Source of the DNA: Scortum barcoo
Taxonomy: Eukaryota; Chordata; Actinopteri; Centrarchiformes; Terapontidae
Direction of reading: 5' to 3'
Length of the DNA stretch: 64,000 nucleotides
NCBI GenBank assembly: GCA_023238725.1
Contig: CM041531.1
Span: 19,562,643 to 19,626,642 of the forward strand
The notes below the pieces were generated by a model that was given only the letters and a program-made list of their open reading frames with translations, ran no database searches and was not told the origin of the DNA. Of the stretch, positions 42,266 through 53,915 are shown one piece after another; position 1 is the first letter of the stretch, and each line of letters opens with the position of its first letter. A program made the translations under genes and the position numbers.

Positions 42266-42280
42266 TGTGTGTGTGTGTGT
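42266..42280 (+). repeat. (TG)n microsatellite
   Basis: Short alternating TG run followed by ACAC. Confidence 0.85.
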
Positions 42281-42900
42281 ACACAGCGTCCTCCGCTGCC
42301 GCCATAGTTCCTCATTAGTGGTTGTGTCTGTGGATGGTGACTGTAATTGCAGTTTCTGTAAAAACCTGAGAGTGAGCCCTGGGAGAAGAAGCTCTGAAGT
42401 AGGAGGCCAGGGGGCTACTGTAGGGCCCACAGAGGAACCTGCAGAGGAGAGGAAGACCACAGCTGGGGAATGAACCTTCGAGGAGAGGAGGAGGAGAAAG
42501 GCAGGTCTGCGTTCCCAAAACACCATAAACTCCCCTCCTCTTACATCGTTTTGTGTACTTCCCTAACCCTCTCTCTACCGTCTCCTGTTCTCACCATGTT
42601 GTATAAAAATGGAAAAATGAGGAAAAGAAATGGAACAGTGGGATAAGTATTTACGATGGTAATGAGGCCCCATGTGGCCTCCTCCATCTTAAATCTTGCT
42701 AATCATCAGGTGAGTGAGAGCTGTTTTACTGGGAATCCACAAAAGACAGCAGGAGGTGAAGGTGTGCGCAACAATCAGACACACATTTCTGACAGTACCA
42801 CCAACAGCAGCAGCAGCCACGGAGACATTAACCTTTACCAGAGTGAGAAAAACCTCCTCTGAATGAATGAATTAAGTTTAAACTTCCCCACCAAGAAACA
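42281..42900. other. Non-coding stretch, no firm feature
   Basis: Opposed frames of 67-90 codons at 42254-42526 share GC-richer sequence without any domain. No splice-bounded exon could be supported. Confidence 0.35.
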
Positions 42901-43779
42901 CCTGCCTCAAAGACACCTTTAACATCTGAGTGTTATCGTTTGTATTTTTAAAAAGGAGGTACTTTAACTGCACTGACTTACAACGATGGCAACCGCAGAT
43001 GATTAAATTCTTAGATCAACAACATCAACAAACTTAATCTTGAAACGGAGGAGTATTGCGCCAGAGAGTGAGAAAGACATTGTTAAAAGGAAAAATATAT
43101 AATAAGATGACACAGAATAAATGTTTATTTAACATGACTCAACATTAATCTGTTTAATTTTTTATCAGCTTTACATTTATATACTGCACAGATAAAGAAA
43201 AGACGACAGGGACTTCACAGTTACTCTATTTAACCAATACCTCTGTCTTCTTGGGAAAAAGGAATCTAAGAGATAAATTGCATACTGATTTTGTGATGAG
43301 ATCAATACTGTAAAGAGAAGAAAGAGATTCCATTATGGCAGGTTTATGCTATACACCATATGGACTGTGGAGTTACTGTGAGACTATTGAAAATTCATCT
43401 GAAGTATGTTAATCATCCCCTAGTATTGATTCAAGTTTAAATTTTTAGATATCTCAAAAGCTCTTGCAGTACACACAGTAACTATAAAGATCAAATAGGG
43501 AGATTGCCTTTGTATTTATATAACACATTCATGTTCCCCACGGGATGAACCCTTTCCCCTTTTAGACACCAGTGAACGTGTGCTTTCTCTTTGCTACCAT
43601 TCAGGCCAAAATGTCCGAGTGACTGTCCTACCAAGAAAAAGTAACAACATCAGTCACTTCAGCAAGTTCCCAAAATGACATATGTTTGTGTTCAAGTGAC
43701 AAAGAAGAACTGTAGGATGCTAGAGGTCTATTTGCGGGTGTAGCATTAGGTTGTTACAGAGCTACAAAGAGGAAGGAGT
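42901..43779. other. AT-rich non-coding stretch
   Basis: AT-rich filler. No feature recognised. Confidence 0.4.
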
Positions 43780-44180
43780 TCGGGGTGATTGACAGGTCAA
43801 CAACATTTTTGACAAGGGATCCCACTTTTTTCTTCCTGTTTCCAACAGTGTTGGTTTCTTTTAACCATGACCATGATTATTCCTCACCCTTATAAACCAT
43901 GTAGCTATTATTTTAACGACAACGAAAAAAGTGCCCAAACCTTAACTAAGTAGCTGTTTCAACCCAAACCACCATCTTTCCATAATCAAGTAGTTTTTGT
44001 GCCTAAACTTAACCAAAGCAATGCTGTTTTAAAAATGTTTATAACTACAATTTGTAACTCTTTATTAAGGTGCTCAAAAATTATGTCGTCTTGCCCAATA
44101 CCAGCCAGGACATGGCGCGTATGTGGCGCTCTGGAGGGCTACGACATATTTTGGCATATTTTGTCATTTAACTTGCAGCT
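43780..44180. mobile_element. Interspersed fish repeat with degenerate internal tandem units
   Basis: Words of the form 'aaccttaacta-agtagct', 'aacccaaaccaccatctttcc' and 'caagtagtttttgtgcctaaac' recur, each a variant of a 25-30 base unit (about 43890-44015). I recognise this pattern from a dispersed repeat common in percomorph genomes. It is flanked by 'cttcctgtttccaacagtg' on the left and 'ctctggagggctacgacat' on the right. No coding capacity. Family not named; boundaries approximate. Confidence 0.6.
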
Positions 44181-44581
44181 TTGCACACGAGACATCTCGA
44201 AATCTGATTGGATCTGAAATGTACTGTGGACATTCATGGTTGAACTCTTTTTATGGTCAACCAAAGGAAAAACAAAACCAGCGCAGCACAGAGAGGTTCC
44301 CACATGGTATGACCTAAGAGTCATCTTCAGATCAACTATAACCATTTCTGGGCCTACACGTTCTTCTTCTATACTGTGTGAACCCTGCACGGTCCAGCTG
44401 CTTTGACATATCTACTGTAGACCCAGGCTGGGTAATTATGAGCTACAAAACTCACTGACCTTGTCAAGATCTCTCTACCCTCCCCGAGCTAGCCCAGTGT
44501 ATGCAAGGAGGGGGTACATTCTGTGGCTGTCTGGTTACCCCCAACACACACAAGCCTATTAACACGCACACACGCACTTTT
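44181..44581. other. Non-coding stretch, no firm feature
   Basis: GGGTAATTATGAGC near 44429-44442 is an isolated homeodomain-like word; otherwise nothing. Confidence 0.4.
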
Positions 44582-44603
44582 ACACACACACACACACACA
44601 CAC
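44582..44603 (+). repeat. (AC)n microsatellite
   Basis: Twenty-two bases of alternating AC. Confidence 0.92.
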
Positions 44604-44939
44604 CTGGACCGTGGCTGTTTACCTGCCAGGTTAAAGGGCTGAAGTCAGTGACAGAAGGAGATTTAACAAGGAAGCAAGAAAGGTGGAAGAAGATGAATAT
44701 GCAGGAAGAGTAGAAGAGGGGCAGCGGGGAAGGAGGGTGGAAAGAGAATGACAGTACAAAGCAGAGGGAGGGGGTGAGTGGGGGTCACAGAGTGATGAGG
44801 GGGTTAAATGCCACACATGCCATGTCTCAAGGCCTCATAAAGACAAGCTCGGCTTTGCTCCCAAGGTCAGGGCATGCACACACGCACCTGTGCGATGGTA
44901 GTGGAGATTGTGTGAGCGGGTGGGCAAGCGAGCGAGCGA
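44604..44939. other. Purine-rich and mixed non-coding stretch
   Basis: G/A-rich words at 44650-44800, then a GCAAGCGAGCGAGCGA patch at about 44925-44940. Confidence 0.4.
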
Positions 44940-45235
44940 TGCAAAGTCTAGCCAGTTAGCGCATATTGTCTGGGACAAATGGCCTCGCAAAAATAAATTG
45001 TGCACCACTCTTAAAGGGGATTACAGAGGAATAGTTTTCAGTCTTGTCTGCAACAGATGACAATGGAAAGGGGGTATGGGGTGTGAGGTAAAGCAGTGGG
45101 AGGAGAGGAAGGGATGAACTGTCTTGTGTCATTGTTTGATTTTAGTCGCATTAGTCTCGGCAAAAGTGACTAATTGCTGAGAGGGATTTGATCTACTGTA
45201 TCCCCTTCGAAAATTCAGGTAGTAAAAGAATAATG
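44940..45235. promoter_or_regulatory. Candidate regulatory block
   Basis: GCAAAAATAAATTGTGC near 44987-45003, CTCTTAAAGGGGATTACAG near 45009-45027, GATTTTAGTCGCATTAGTC near 45139-45157 and GACTAATTGCTGAG near 45168-45181. Interrupted by a G-rich patch near 45069-45110. Confidence 0.34.
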
Positions 45236-45589
45236 TGTTGTGTGGTGTGTTGTGCATTGAACTCAATCAATTTCATGCCGCCAGTCCAAGATATCATTAC
45301 ATGACCATTTCTTATGAAGAAAACATGAGCTCAATGCCTAAATATGACAGAGGGATTTTGACAGTGTGCTTGAACGCTCAGACCTCTTGTTTTTTTAACA
45401 TTAAAAGAGAGTCCTAAACTGCCTCCAACTTGTTTAACACCATTAACTTAAACAACAGCTTTCCAAACAGGAAAGAGGTGAAAAAGTATTTCATAGTGAA
45501 AGTATGTAATCTTCATATTATTCACATCCACAACATGTGTTTCAGAGTTTGCACTCAAAATTACAAAATTATATGACACTGTGTTGGAA
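45236..45589. other. AT-rich non-coding stretch
   Basis: No gene or repeat family recognised. Confidence 0.4.
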
Positions 45590-45850
45590 TCCCCCTGCTG
45601 AACGATGATAATGGCAGAGCCAAGTGGCAGGTTGAACATGCCAGCGGACAAACCAGCATGCACCAAAGTCCCTCTAGCCAGCCAGCAAGAACCCCAGATG
45701 GCTGGCCAAACTGTGGTCAATGGAGTCTGCAGGAGGCTGCATTACAGCCATCCGTGGTTATCAAAGCCGCCATGATCACTATGGTAACTGAGAGATCTGG
45801 AATCATCTGGAGTGCCAAGTCTTCAATTAGGGGAGGTGGGAGGCAAGAGG
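45590..45850. promoter_or_regulatory. Candidate regulatory block
   Basis: Repeat-free, balanced sequence: 'gccagcggacaaaccagcatgc' near 45641, GTGGTTATCAAAGCCGCC near 45753-45770 and CTTCAATTAGGGG near 45822-45834. Inferred. Confidence 0.32.
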
Positions 45851-46079
45851 ACAATATGTGCTATCTCCAGTCCAAGCGAGACAGCAGTGAATTGGACAAT
45901 AGACACAAGCCCTTTGCAAACATGCTTACGTTCAGACGTGCATGCCCTGTAAAAATCCACACATATACTCACATACACACATTGTACACACCCTCAGCCT
46001 GTTAGGCCCAAAACAGCACCAAAGCCAGACAATGAATGTGAGATGGTTAAGAGTCTGATCCTTTGATCACTTCCTATAT
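45851..46079. other. Non-coding stretch, no firm feature
   Basis: Contains a broken CA patch at 45958-45990; otherwise unremarkable. Confidence 0.4.
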
Positions 46080-46310
46080 CCAGTAACTTTGCCACCTAAA
46101 CCATTATTGTCCCATGAACTTAACAGGCAGAGGCAGCCTTTAGCCAATTACAGGGCGGCATTAGCATTAGGCGGGAGTGTGTGTTATATGAGACAACCAA
46201 TTAAAATCACTTATGGGTAGGGTAATATCCAGTGATTTAGGCCTGAACAAAACGGCTTTAGGAGGATTATCCCCAGCGTAACCTGATCTCATTCTCTTCC
46301 ACTCAACTCT
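46080..46310. promoter_or_regulatory. Candidate conserved non-coding element
   Basis: AGCCAATTACAGG near 46142-46154, GCATTAGCATTAGGC at 46158-46172 and CAACCAATTAAAATCAC near 46195-46211 lie within 70 bases, a dense run of homeodomain cores in repeat-free sequence. Confidence 0.38.
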
Positions 46311-46360
46311 CACACACACATCCAGGAGCTGACACCACAAGTTTTGCAAACCTTGTACAT

Positions 46361-46681
46361 ACACACACACACACACTAGACAGATGACAAGACAACTGGG
46401 CCTTGGGCTACATTCATGTACATGCCTTTGTCATTCCCAGACAGGCAGTGATGAGTCACATTCAAATCTACAGACTACAGTATAGGCATAGGGGATTGTT
46501 TGCAAACACGTGCTTACACACACACACACACACACACAGATTTTACTAGCTCTGCCACCACATGCCTTGTGATTGAACTTCTAGCCTCCCTGTAATCAAA
46601 TACTTTATTTTGTCTCTTTTTTTTAATGGAGCTGAATCCTGAAAAGTCCAATGAAATAAGCATAAACACACACACACACAC
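46361..46681 (+). repeat. Three (CA)n arrays within 320 bp
   Basis: AC arrays at 46361-46376, 46516-46538 and 46666-46681 are separated by unique DNA. Their similar spacing (about 150 bases) may be coincidence or trace an old duplication, though the spacers do not look alike by eye. Confidence 0.85.
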
Positions 46682-48660
46682 AGAAATTTGTGTGTTTGTG
46701 AATGACGACTATTGAAGGATGAGTGAACTGTGGAACAGCGATACTAAAGTAATGATCCAAGACACACAAAACAGAAGAGCTGAGCCTGGGGCAAGTTTAT
46801 GCCATACTCAACTGGGTGGTGATTTTGTAGATGTGATTTTCTTTCACTTACTTTGCTATAATATGAGGCCAAAGAATGCCAGAGGTGATGGCTACTCTTC
46901 CTGCAGTCAACAACCACTTCTGTTAGTGAAATTTAAGTGAGCTCACTTTTAAAGAAGATTTGCTCAACAAAAACTGGTTTGATGATCTCATTGAACACCC
47001 TCAAGAACTCTTTATAAGCAATTTACATGTTGTTTTTCCTAATTAATTGGAATCTGGAATGGAACTGAATTTAGAATTAAACAGCTCCCATATCAATTTC
47101 CAGGAATTTGCATATATGTGAACAAAACTAATACCTAGCTTCAAGTTCAATGATCTTGTTATAGGGGTATCGGATCTTTCAGGAAAAAAATCAATGGTAT
47201 CCCCAATAAAACGTCACAAGATGCAAACTGTATTCTCAGGCAGAGCTGAGCTACATAGACAGCACCTGTCAGAGGGACGTCGGTCAATGTGAACTGTGTC
47301 TACAAAGATCCAAAGAAGTCAGCAATACATTCTGGCTGATGCCAGTCAATCCCAAAGGATTTACTCTTTACGCTGAGGCCTTCAATCTAATCTTCAACAG
47401 GTTTGGTTTTCAGTACTTACATCTGTGCTCTCAAATGGTTTTTGCACTAAGGTTCAAAAGAACAAAAGTCAATTCTGAGAAAAATGGAAGGTTAAGTATT
47501 GATAATATTGTTGAAACCACTGCCGACTTTAATTCCCATGTATAATTGAACCGGCTAGCCTCTAAAATGACATCACTATGAGCACAGCTAGTCTAGAAGA
47601 ATTGAACCGTTTTAATTAGTTTTTTTCAGAGCGCCACTATTTCTCATTCCCATGGTCTGGAGAGCAAATAGCGATCATCTCATCGCCACTTACGCACACC
47701 AGCCAAAACCAGCATGTAGCCTACTGCAGAGCTTGGGTCTGCTAATGAGCTAATGGCTAGTGCTCTACAGCCATTTGACTGACATGGCCAATGCGTGAGC
47801 TCTGTTTGCCTTTCACCTACTTGTGGCTCTGCTGTGCTGCCAAAGTTCCCACTAATTCTCCCCATGGGCGTTTTCTAAGGCATCCACAGAAAACCATTGA
47901 AACGCAACCTAAAACCTCAAATGGGCATGTCAGTGTGGGCTAAGTTTAAACTGGCACAGTGGAGTGTACTTTCCTGCACCTCAGGACCACTGAAGCTGAC
48001 CTCGACATGCGGAGAGATGGTTTAAGGGATGTGTTTGCTGATGTGCCTTGGCTGGATGTGTCTTCTAGATCACTAACAGTGAGGAAATGTAGCATTGTCA
48101 GGTTGTTGTGGCGAGCTGTGTGGTGAGACTGGTCCTCACTTTCCCCAACACTTCTAGCAACCACAACTGCATCTTTCCAGGGGTCAGGACAGGAAAAGAA
48201 ATCTGTTTAAATGAAAAAAAGGAAGAAATGTTCTTCCAAGATCTCGTAAAACACCCATGTCTGGGGACAAATTGTTTGACTCAAATAAGGCTTGGATAAA
48301 GAGATTTTGGAAAGAGAAAGGAAACCAGAATTAGCTGACAAAGGAAGAGATCAGTAGTTCTGCATAGAAAGAGATAAAAATAAAAACAGCTGACTAGCAG
48401 TAAGCCTTTTAATCTTTCTGGTTTGGAAATATAAATAGCATTTCTGGCAGTCGTTTAAATTCATCAGTCTAAAACAAAATCATACAGTCTGCCAAAATGT
48501 ATGACACAGACACTCTCCATGAGAACATTAGTCCAGCAATTTGAAACCTTGCACTCACAAATCACCGTACAAAGCACAACAGGGAACAAAGCAAAACTGA
48601 CCTTTCAAATGATTAAGCTGAAACATTATCATCATGTTCCCTATTTTTTTTCCTCCCCTA
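46682..48660. other. Unique non-coding stretch, nothing firm
   Basis: About 2 kb of mixed sequence with short featureless frames. GAACCGTTTTAATTAG near 47604-47619 and GCTAATGAGCTAATGGCTAG near 47741-47760 are isolated TAAT-core words. Some of this interval may be old transposon I do not recognise. Confidence 0.35.
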
Positions 48661-49309
48661 GATCACAACAACTGGTTTGCCAGTTCAGAGCTGGCAGGGG
48701 CAAAGCCCATCTATGATTTCAGTTCAGAGCTGCTGGGCTGAGGGGCCAAGCTGGCCAGTGCCCATCTGGAGCGGGCCAAGTGTCTGCTCCACTCAGGCTC
48801 AATGCACAGTGGTGATTACTGTGATGGTGCGGCGGCGGTCATGGTGGTGTGGTTATAAATATAAGCCCTGGTCTGATCCCTCTTGTTCATAAACAGAGGT
48901 TGGAGCTGCTGTGGGAACCGAGCACAAAGGTTTGTGGGCCTCTGAGGGCAACTGAGCTCCACAGCCACTACACTACCTCAGGTTCGTCTGGCCAGCTGCT
49001 GGTGTCTCACCAGATGAGGACAGTTGGGCAGCCAATAAGGGGACTGAACAACAGAACAGAGGGATGAAGCAATGGTTGGCACTGGGAGAGATGATGGCAG
49101 CGATATGAGGGTTGGCGCATGGGAGCAGAGAGAGGCCACAGGGCACTGTTTCAAATTGACTGAGAGATTCTGCTGCACTGTTTTAAAGACGCGAGGCTCG
49201 AGGATTATCAAACAGACTCAGTATGAAGAGACCAATTACAGAGTGAATGTGTCATTTCCCAATGAAAACACAGTATCAGTTCACTATCACTTGATCTTGT
49301 AGCTATTAC
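48661..49309. other. GC-richer non-coding stretch with a small duplication
   Basis: CAGTTCAGAGCTG occurs at 48681-48693 and 48720-48732. A pyrimidine run ending in TAG (48644-48661) precedes it. Frames of 71-77 codons are featureless. Confidence 0.4.
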
Positions 49310-49630
49310 ATGAAAATAACGCTGACCAACCCAACAGAGCAGTTCGACTGTGATAACAGCCTTGAATCCCAAACAGACGCCATCTCCTCCACTTGATCTA
49401 ATTAGCGCAGTAGGAGCTGAACCCAAGCGGAGGCATTCTCCAGTGGGCTAACGCTGCCATGTTGCCCACTAATCCATGCACAGATCAGCTCACCACCAGC
49501 AACCCCTCGCCCTTCTCAACTGCTGCCTGCCAGTGGTCACTGGGCTCATAGTGTCTGCTCCATGCCCAATCCTATATTAGCATTAGCATCAAGGGTTAAG
49601 CCGCTAATGCTGCCAGCTGCGCGTGGCTGC
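49310..49630. promoter_or_regulatory. Candidate conserved non-coding element
   Basis: GATCTAATTAGCGCAG near 49395-49410, GCCCACTAATCCATGC near 49463-49478 and TATTAGCATTAGCATC at 49575-49590, followed by CCGCTAATGC near 49601-49610. Repeat-free and CpG-retaining. Confidence 0.37.
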
Positions 49631-49795
49631 CCCCTACGCACCAATCCCTTCTGAACAATGAAACGGCATGAAGGCAGGACAGTTGGGATGGAGGGGGTCG
49701 GTTTGTGGGGGGGTGGCATCCCTAGGGGGTATGCGTATGGCTGTAGTGCCCTCTTGTGCCAAGCGGTTAAATTTGATATTAAGGAGAGTAGCAAC

Positions 49796-49877
49796 ACAAT
49801 AAATAAAAATCAATCAATTAATAAATAAATAAAACCAAGAATAAGCCAAAAAATAAATAAATAATAATAAATATTTA
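49796..49877 (+). repeat. (AAAT)n-like tetranucleotide-rich tract
   Basis: Imperfect AAAT/AATA units with interruptions, ending in ATAATAATAAATA. Confidence 0.8.
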
Positions 49878-49999
49878 TCCGGTTAAGTTAATAGTCTAAT
49901 AAACAGCTTTAAAAAGCGCTTTACAGTTATATCGACTATGAAATCAGCAATATATTTGTTAAAGGTTTAGAGGTCAGTAAATGGTGGTTGGACATGTAT

Positions 50000-50780
50000 A
50001 TCATGTTATTGACATGAAAGTAAGTGGCCCCCATATCAAAGATATTTATTCTGCTTTGCTTCTAATGGGTAAGCCCAGCGCTAAGTGAAACCCTTAATTC
50101 TGGAAGTGTTGGTGTATTGCTTCACTAAAGCATGCCAAGGCAGTACATTGGTGCAGAGCATAGAAGAGAAGGGCATGGCTGAGCTGGCGACACTGCTTTC
50201 TCAGTTAAGCTGATAATTGCCCTTATTGATGCATAAAAGATATCCCACAGAGCCTTGTGAAACACCATTAGCAGGCAGAAGCTGAATTGTTCATGAGCTG
50301 CCTCCAAATGAGGAAGAAGGGCAAAAAAAAAAAAAAAAAAAACTCTGAAGATTATTAAGACTTCCCCTGGAGTGTGATAATAACATGATGTATGTGTGTG
50401 TGGGCCTATGTGTGAATGTGTATTTTCAGCCCAGCCTCTGAAGAGTTTCCATTACTAACAGACATTATTCTGGGGGAAAATAATCTATTTTAAATCTCAG
50501 ATTGAGGGGGAAAGATGTAATGTCATTTAGCATACAGGGAAGGGTGATGGTCATTATCATAAGGGCCCTCCTCATCTCGACTAAAGCTGCTGAAGCCTAA
50601 ACGATGACACTTAAAATTCCCCCAGAGCGCCACAAAAACGAGACACTCAAGGCAAATGTACACTAGTGAGGCACTGTGGGAGGCCAAATCTTCCACACAG
50701 ATGATTCTATGGTGAACGACATGAAAGTAAGTGGCCCCCAAATAAGGTGGATCTTTGCCTCTGTAGGCTCCTGATGCCCA
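50000..50780. promoter_or_regulatory. Candidate regulatory region flanked by a 23-bp direct repeat
   Basis: Identical 23-base words beginning GACATGAAAGTAAGTGG start at 50011 and 50718. The interval between them has complex segments (GCTGATAATTGCCC near 50208-50221, AAAATAATCTATTTTAAATC near 50477-50496) and a 20-base A run at 50323-50342. The exact repeat suggests a duplicated binding module or a local duplication. Function inferred. Confidence 0.38.
50323..50342 (+). repeat. Poly-A tract
   Basis: Run of 20 A inside the region bounded by the 23-base direct repeat. Confidence 0.9.
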
Positions 50781-51214
50781 TTAAAGGACTAAACTCAGCT
50801 AACAAAGACTAGCAGCCACAAAGGACAATAAATAGAGCACAGTGATTTCCAAAGCAGCGACTGCCATGGACTTGGACCACAGGGGAAGTGCAGTGTGCAG
50901 AGACTTGAGAAGTGCTTAGTAAAACTTTATGAGCAAAATCTGAACCATGTAAGGTAATATTAAAAATAAAAACTCCCATGAAAAGAAAAAGGGTAGACAC
51001 ACCATTTAAGTAACTGCACAGCAACATATGGACTAAGCTTAATTATTAACTTACATGTCAAGAAGAGTTCTACCAGTTGCAACATACTGTACTATATGAA
51101 ATGTGGATAGACTTAAACTTTTTCTACTTCACATGTTGTGGAGCAAGAGCTTGAAAAAGGAAGTTGAAAGAACCCATTACAAATATTCATGGGCTTGACT
51201 GGAAAAAAAAGGAA
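50781..51214. other. Non-coding stretch, no firm feature
   Basis: AT-rich unique sequence with AAGCTTAATTATTAAC near 51035-51050. Otherwise no signal. Confidence 0.4.
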
Positions 51215-51680
51215 ATTTGTGAAATATTAATCAGAGCATTGCACGCTGAATCCAACGGCTCCTGAAGTCTCTGTGTACGTATTCAAATCCAAACCTCCTA
51301 ATTATTCAGAAAGGGAAGCCACGGAAAATTCTGACAGGGCTTATCAATGAGAAATGACATCTTGTTAAGTTAGGAATTCTCTTTGTGTTAGCAAGGTTTC
51401 TCTAGTTAATCTGGCACCTTTCTTGATCTGCACCAAGGTAATTGGAATGCGCCGCAAAAATGCCTGCCGCATTGAGCCAGCAGAGAACAATGAAAGAAAT
51501 GGATATCACAATAGGCATAAGCTTCCTAATCAATTCTCCAACTCACTGTTCAAAAGTAGGTTTGTACTTTTTTAATGAGGACGCGGGGGCTGAATCCTTC
51601 TGGCTCCGCTAACATGGCAGATTACAGCTCCAATTAAGTAAACTTTCACTTAAATATCAAGTAGAGTCATCCCTTTGAAA
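51215..51680. promoter_or_regulatory. Strong candidate conserved non-coding element
   Basis: GAAATATTAATCAGAGC near 51221-51237, CTAATTATTCAG at 51298-51309, CTCTAGTTAATCTGG near 51402-51416, AAGGTAATTGGAATGCGCC near 51436-51454, TTTTTTAATGAGG near 51568-51580 and CTCCAATTAAG near 51629-51639. Six homeodomain-type cores in 420 repeat-free bases. Enhancer inferred. Confidence 0.44.
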
Positions 51681-52370
51681 GAGTCACCTCTTTGTTGTGG
51701 AAACCCTGTTTGTTGTTGGTTTTCCAGACAAAAACCATGAAAAGTGTCGACTACAACACCCATATCCATGAAACGGCTGAAAAACATAGCTGAGCGAGAA
51801 ACTGACATGCGGAAAGATCACATCTTAAAGTTTGCTTGACTGTGTGGGCTAATGTGGTTACTATTCTTGTGTGTGTGTGTGTGAGATTCTATGTGCTGAT
51901 GTACCTGTGTGCATGCTCATTTATCTAACTGCGAGTAAATGTGTGTTATCCAGTCATCACACCCCCAGTGCCCTGGCATTAAGCAGAAGGAGGGGTGAGA
52001 GGTCAGGTCAGGGGCAGCCACGACCTTTCCGTCTCCGCGGCACAGTGTCATACTTTGGGCAAGGCAAACAAACAGGCCTGGCCCCCGGGCAAGGTGGGCT
52101 CAGCGGGGTGGCATCGCCAGGTCAGGGTATAGCCTGGGACAGGACAGGATGGGATGGCAGGCCCCTGATAGATACTGGTCATTATTTTCACCCCAGAAAA
52201 CTGGGACAATTACAAACAGAGAGATGCCATGGCAACTGGGTTATGGGGTCACAGGCAGAGGGCTTTTCATCCCAGCTAAGCCAGCCACATTTGTCAACTC
52301 AGCCACACAGGAGCACACACACAAAGTACACACTTAAAGTTTCTTACATTTGATTGACCAACAAACTTCT
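51681..52370. other. Mixed stretch, GC-rich in the middle
   Basis: A short TG array lies near 51868-51883. AGGTCAGGTCA at 52000-52010 is an overlapping pair of nuclear-receptor half-sites. A 160-codon frame (51871-52353) starts in the TG array and encodes a patchwork without a domain; I reject it as a gene. Confidence 0.45.
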
Positions 52371-53572
52371 GTGGGCATTTTATCACAATAGACACTGTAT
52401 CTACAGAACCTGTGTTGGTTTTTGGTGGGTAATTACAGTGTAGTAAACGTCTTCACAGACAGAGGCAAAGGCAGGATGACAAGAACATGTAACAAATAGT
52501 TTACAGCATTTGCTTTTCTATCTGGACTACAAAGACATTCTATAATGATTTATATCTTCAAGTAGAACATAAAAACCAAATGATTTTAAATTGTGTGCAG
52601 AGCAGCACTAGTGTTTTTAACATGATATGTTCACTGTCCAAACGAAGGCATTCCCAAATGCTCAAGTGAACTTGTTCTGAACTTGTCATAAAACCTTAGT
52701 ACCCTCATAACCTGCAAATCCCCCAAATCCCAAATATAACTAAGTCAAGGAACTGAATATTCACACTCCTTTTTGCTGATTTTTTTTATGTGACCTGCAT
52801 ATTTTCCCAGGTTGTTTTGTATAATTTAAAGAGACTGTAAGGGAATGAGGGGTGTGTGTCATGGTGTCTCTCTGAACTACCTATATTTACTACTGAAAGT
52901 GAATTCTTTATGAGAGCACAGATATCAAAGACAGCGGGATCAAAGAGGATTTAATAAGCTACCCACTGTTCTACGAAACCTGAACTTTCATGTTGTGCAT
53001 TTTCCTTGGTTTCTTCATTTTGGGCTTTGGGCCAAGAAACTGAAACTAAAGGCAAGCATGTGTAGTCACATTGTCATTCTCTATTCCTTTAATTTGTTAG
53101 TCTGCAAACCTTGTAGTGGAGAATGTCCCGGTGGCTGGCAAGTGCTGATTTTTTTAAACAGTGTCAGTTTTGTACACCACATCAACTATCTGCTCCTTTC
53201 ATAGTGTTTTCTTGGTACATATTTCCTTTGCTTTTAGCCAAAGGTATTAATTGTGTCTTCACATCATTTGTCAGTGGCCCTTACAGGAAGGTTTGTCCCC
53301 TTACAAAAAGTAAACAATACTACTCAATACTAATTGCTGTTATATCACAAATTCTTCATTAGTACTTAATGCCTGTGTAACCATAAAGGGATTGCCACAA
53401 AGATGGCAGAAGTTTCTATGGTGTACTAGTAAGATGAAAGTGAAAATAGCAAAACTATACACTGAATACATTGCTAATAAATTGTTAAACAGAAAAATAA
53501 CATATACAGTAATTGTACCGAATGTGTTTCTCAAAAGCTGCAAGATTGGAAAATTGTTAAAAAAAACAGATT
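52371..53572. other. AT-rich non-coding stretch
   Basis: AT-rich with featureless frames. No recognised feature. Confidence 0.4.
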
Positions 53573-53915
53573 GACATTTTAGGAAGTATGTTTATTTGCT
53601 TTCTGGCCAGAGTTCAATGAGAAAATTGAAATTGCTTTCTGTCTGTGCATTGTGTATGCAATGGTTAGCTTAGCTTAGCATCATGACTAGCCTGGCTCTA
53701 TCCAAAGGTAAAAATAAATCTGCCTACTAGCCTACTATCTAAAGTTCACTAATTAAAATGTTATATATCCTTTGTTTAATCCTGTTGTGGTTTTACAAGG
53801 GTTTATGACAGTTTCTTGGCCAGGCACAATAACTTCCTGGGTTCTTGTCTTTGTGTGGGTTTGCCAGGCAACCAGTGGAGACTCAAGCAAGCCACTGCGC
53901 TTAACCAACAAAAGT
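53573..53915 (+). mobile_element. Interspersed percomorph repeat
   Basis: The order 'gacattttaggaagtatg', 'gcttagcttagcat', 'agcctggctctatccaaaggt', 'ttcactaattaaaatgttatat', 'tgtggttttacaagggttt', 'tttcttggccaggca', 'ggcaaccagtggagactc' matches a non-coding repeat I know to be frequent in percomorph genomes. It has no protein, and terminal repeats were not recognised. The copy has internal deletions and substitutions. I do not assign a family name. Confidence 0.75.

Noticed and set aside
51871..52353. 160-codon plus-strand open frame
   Set aside because: Starts inside a TG array and continues through GC-rich sequence. The product is a compositional patchwork.
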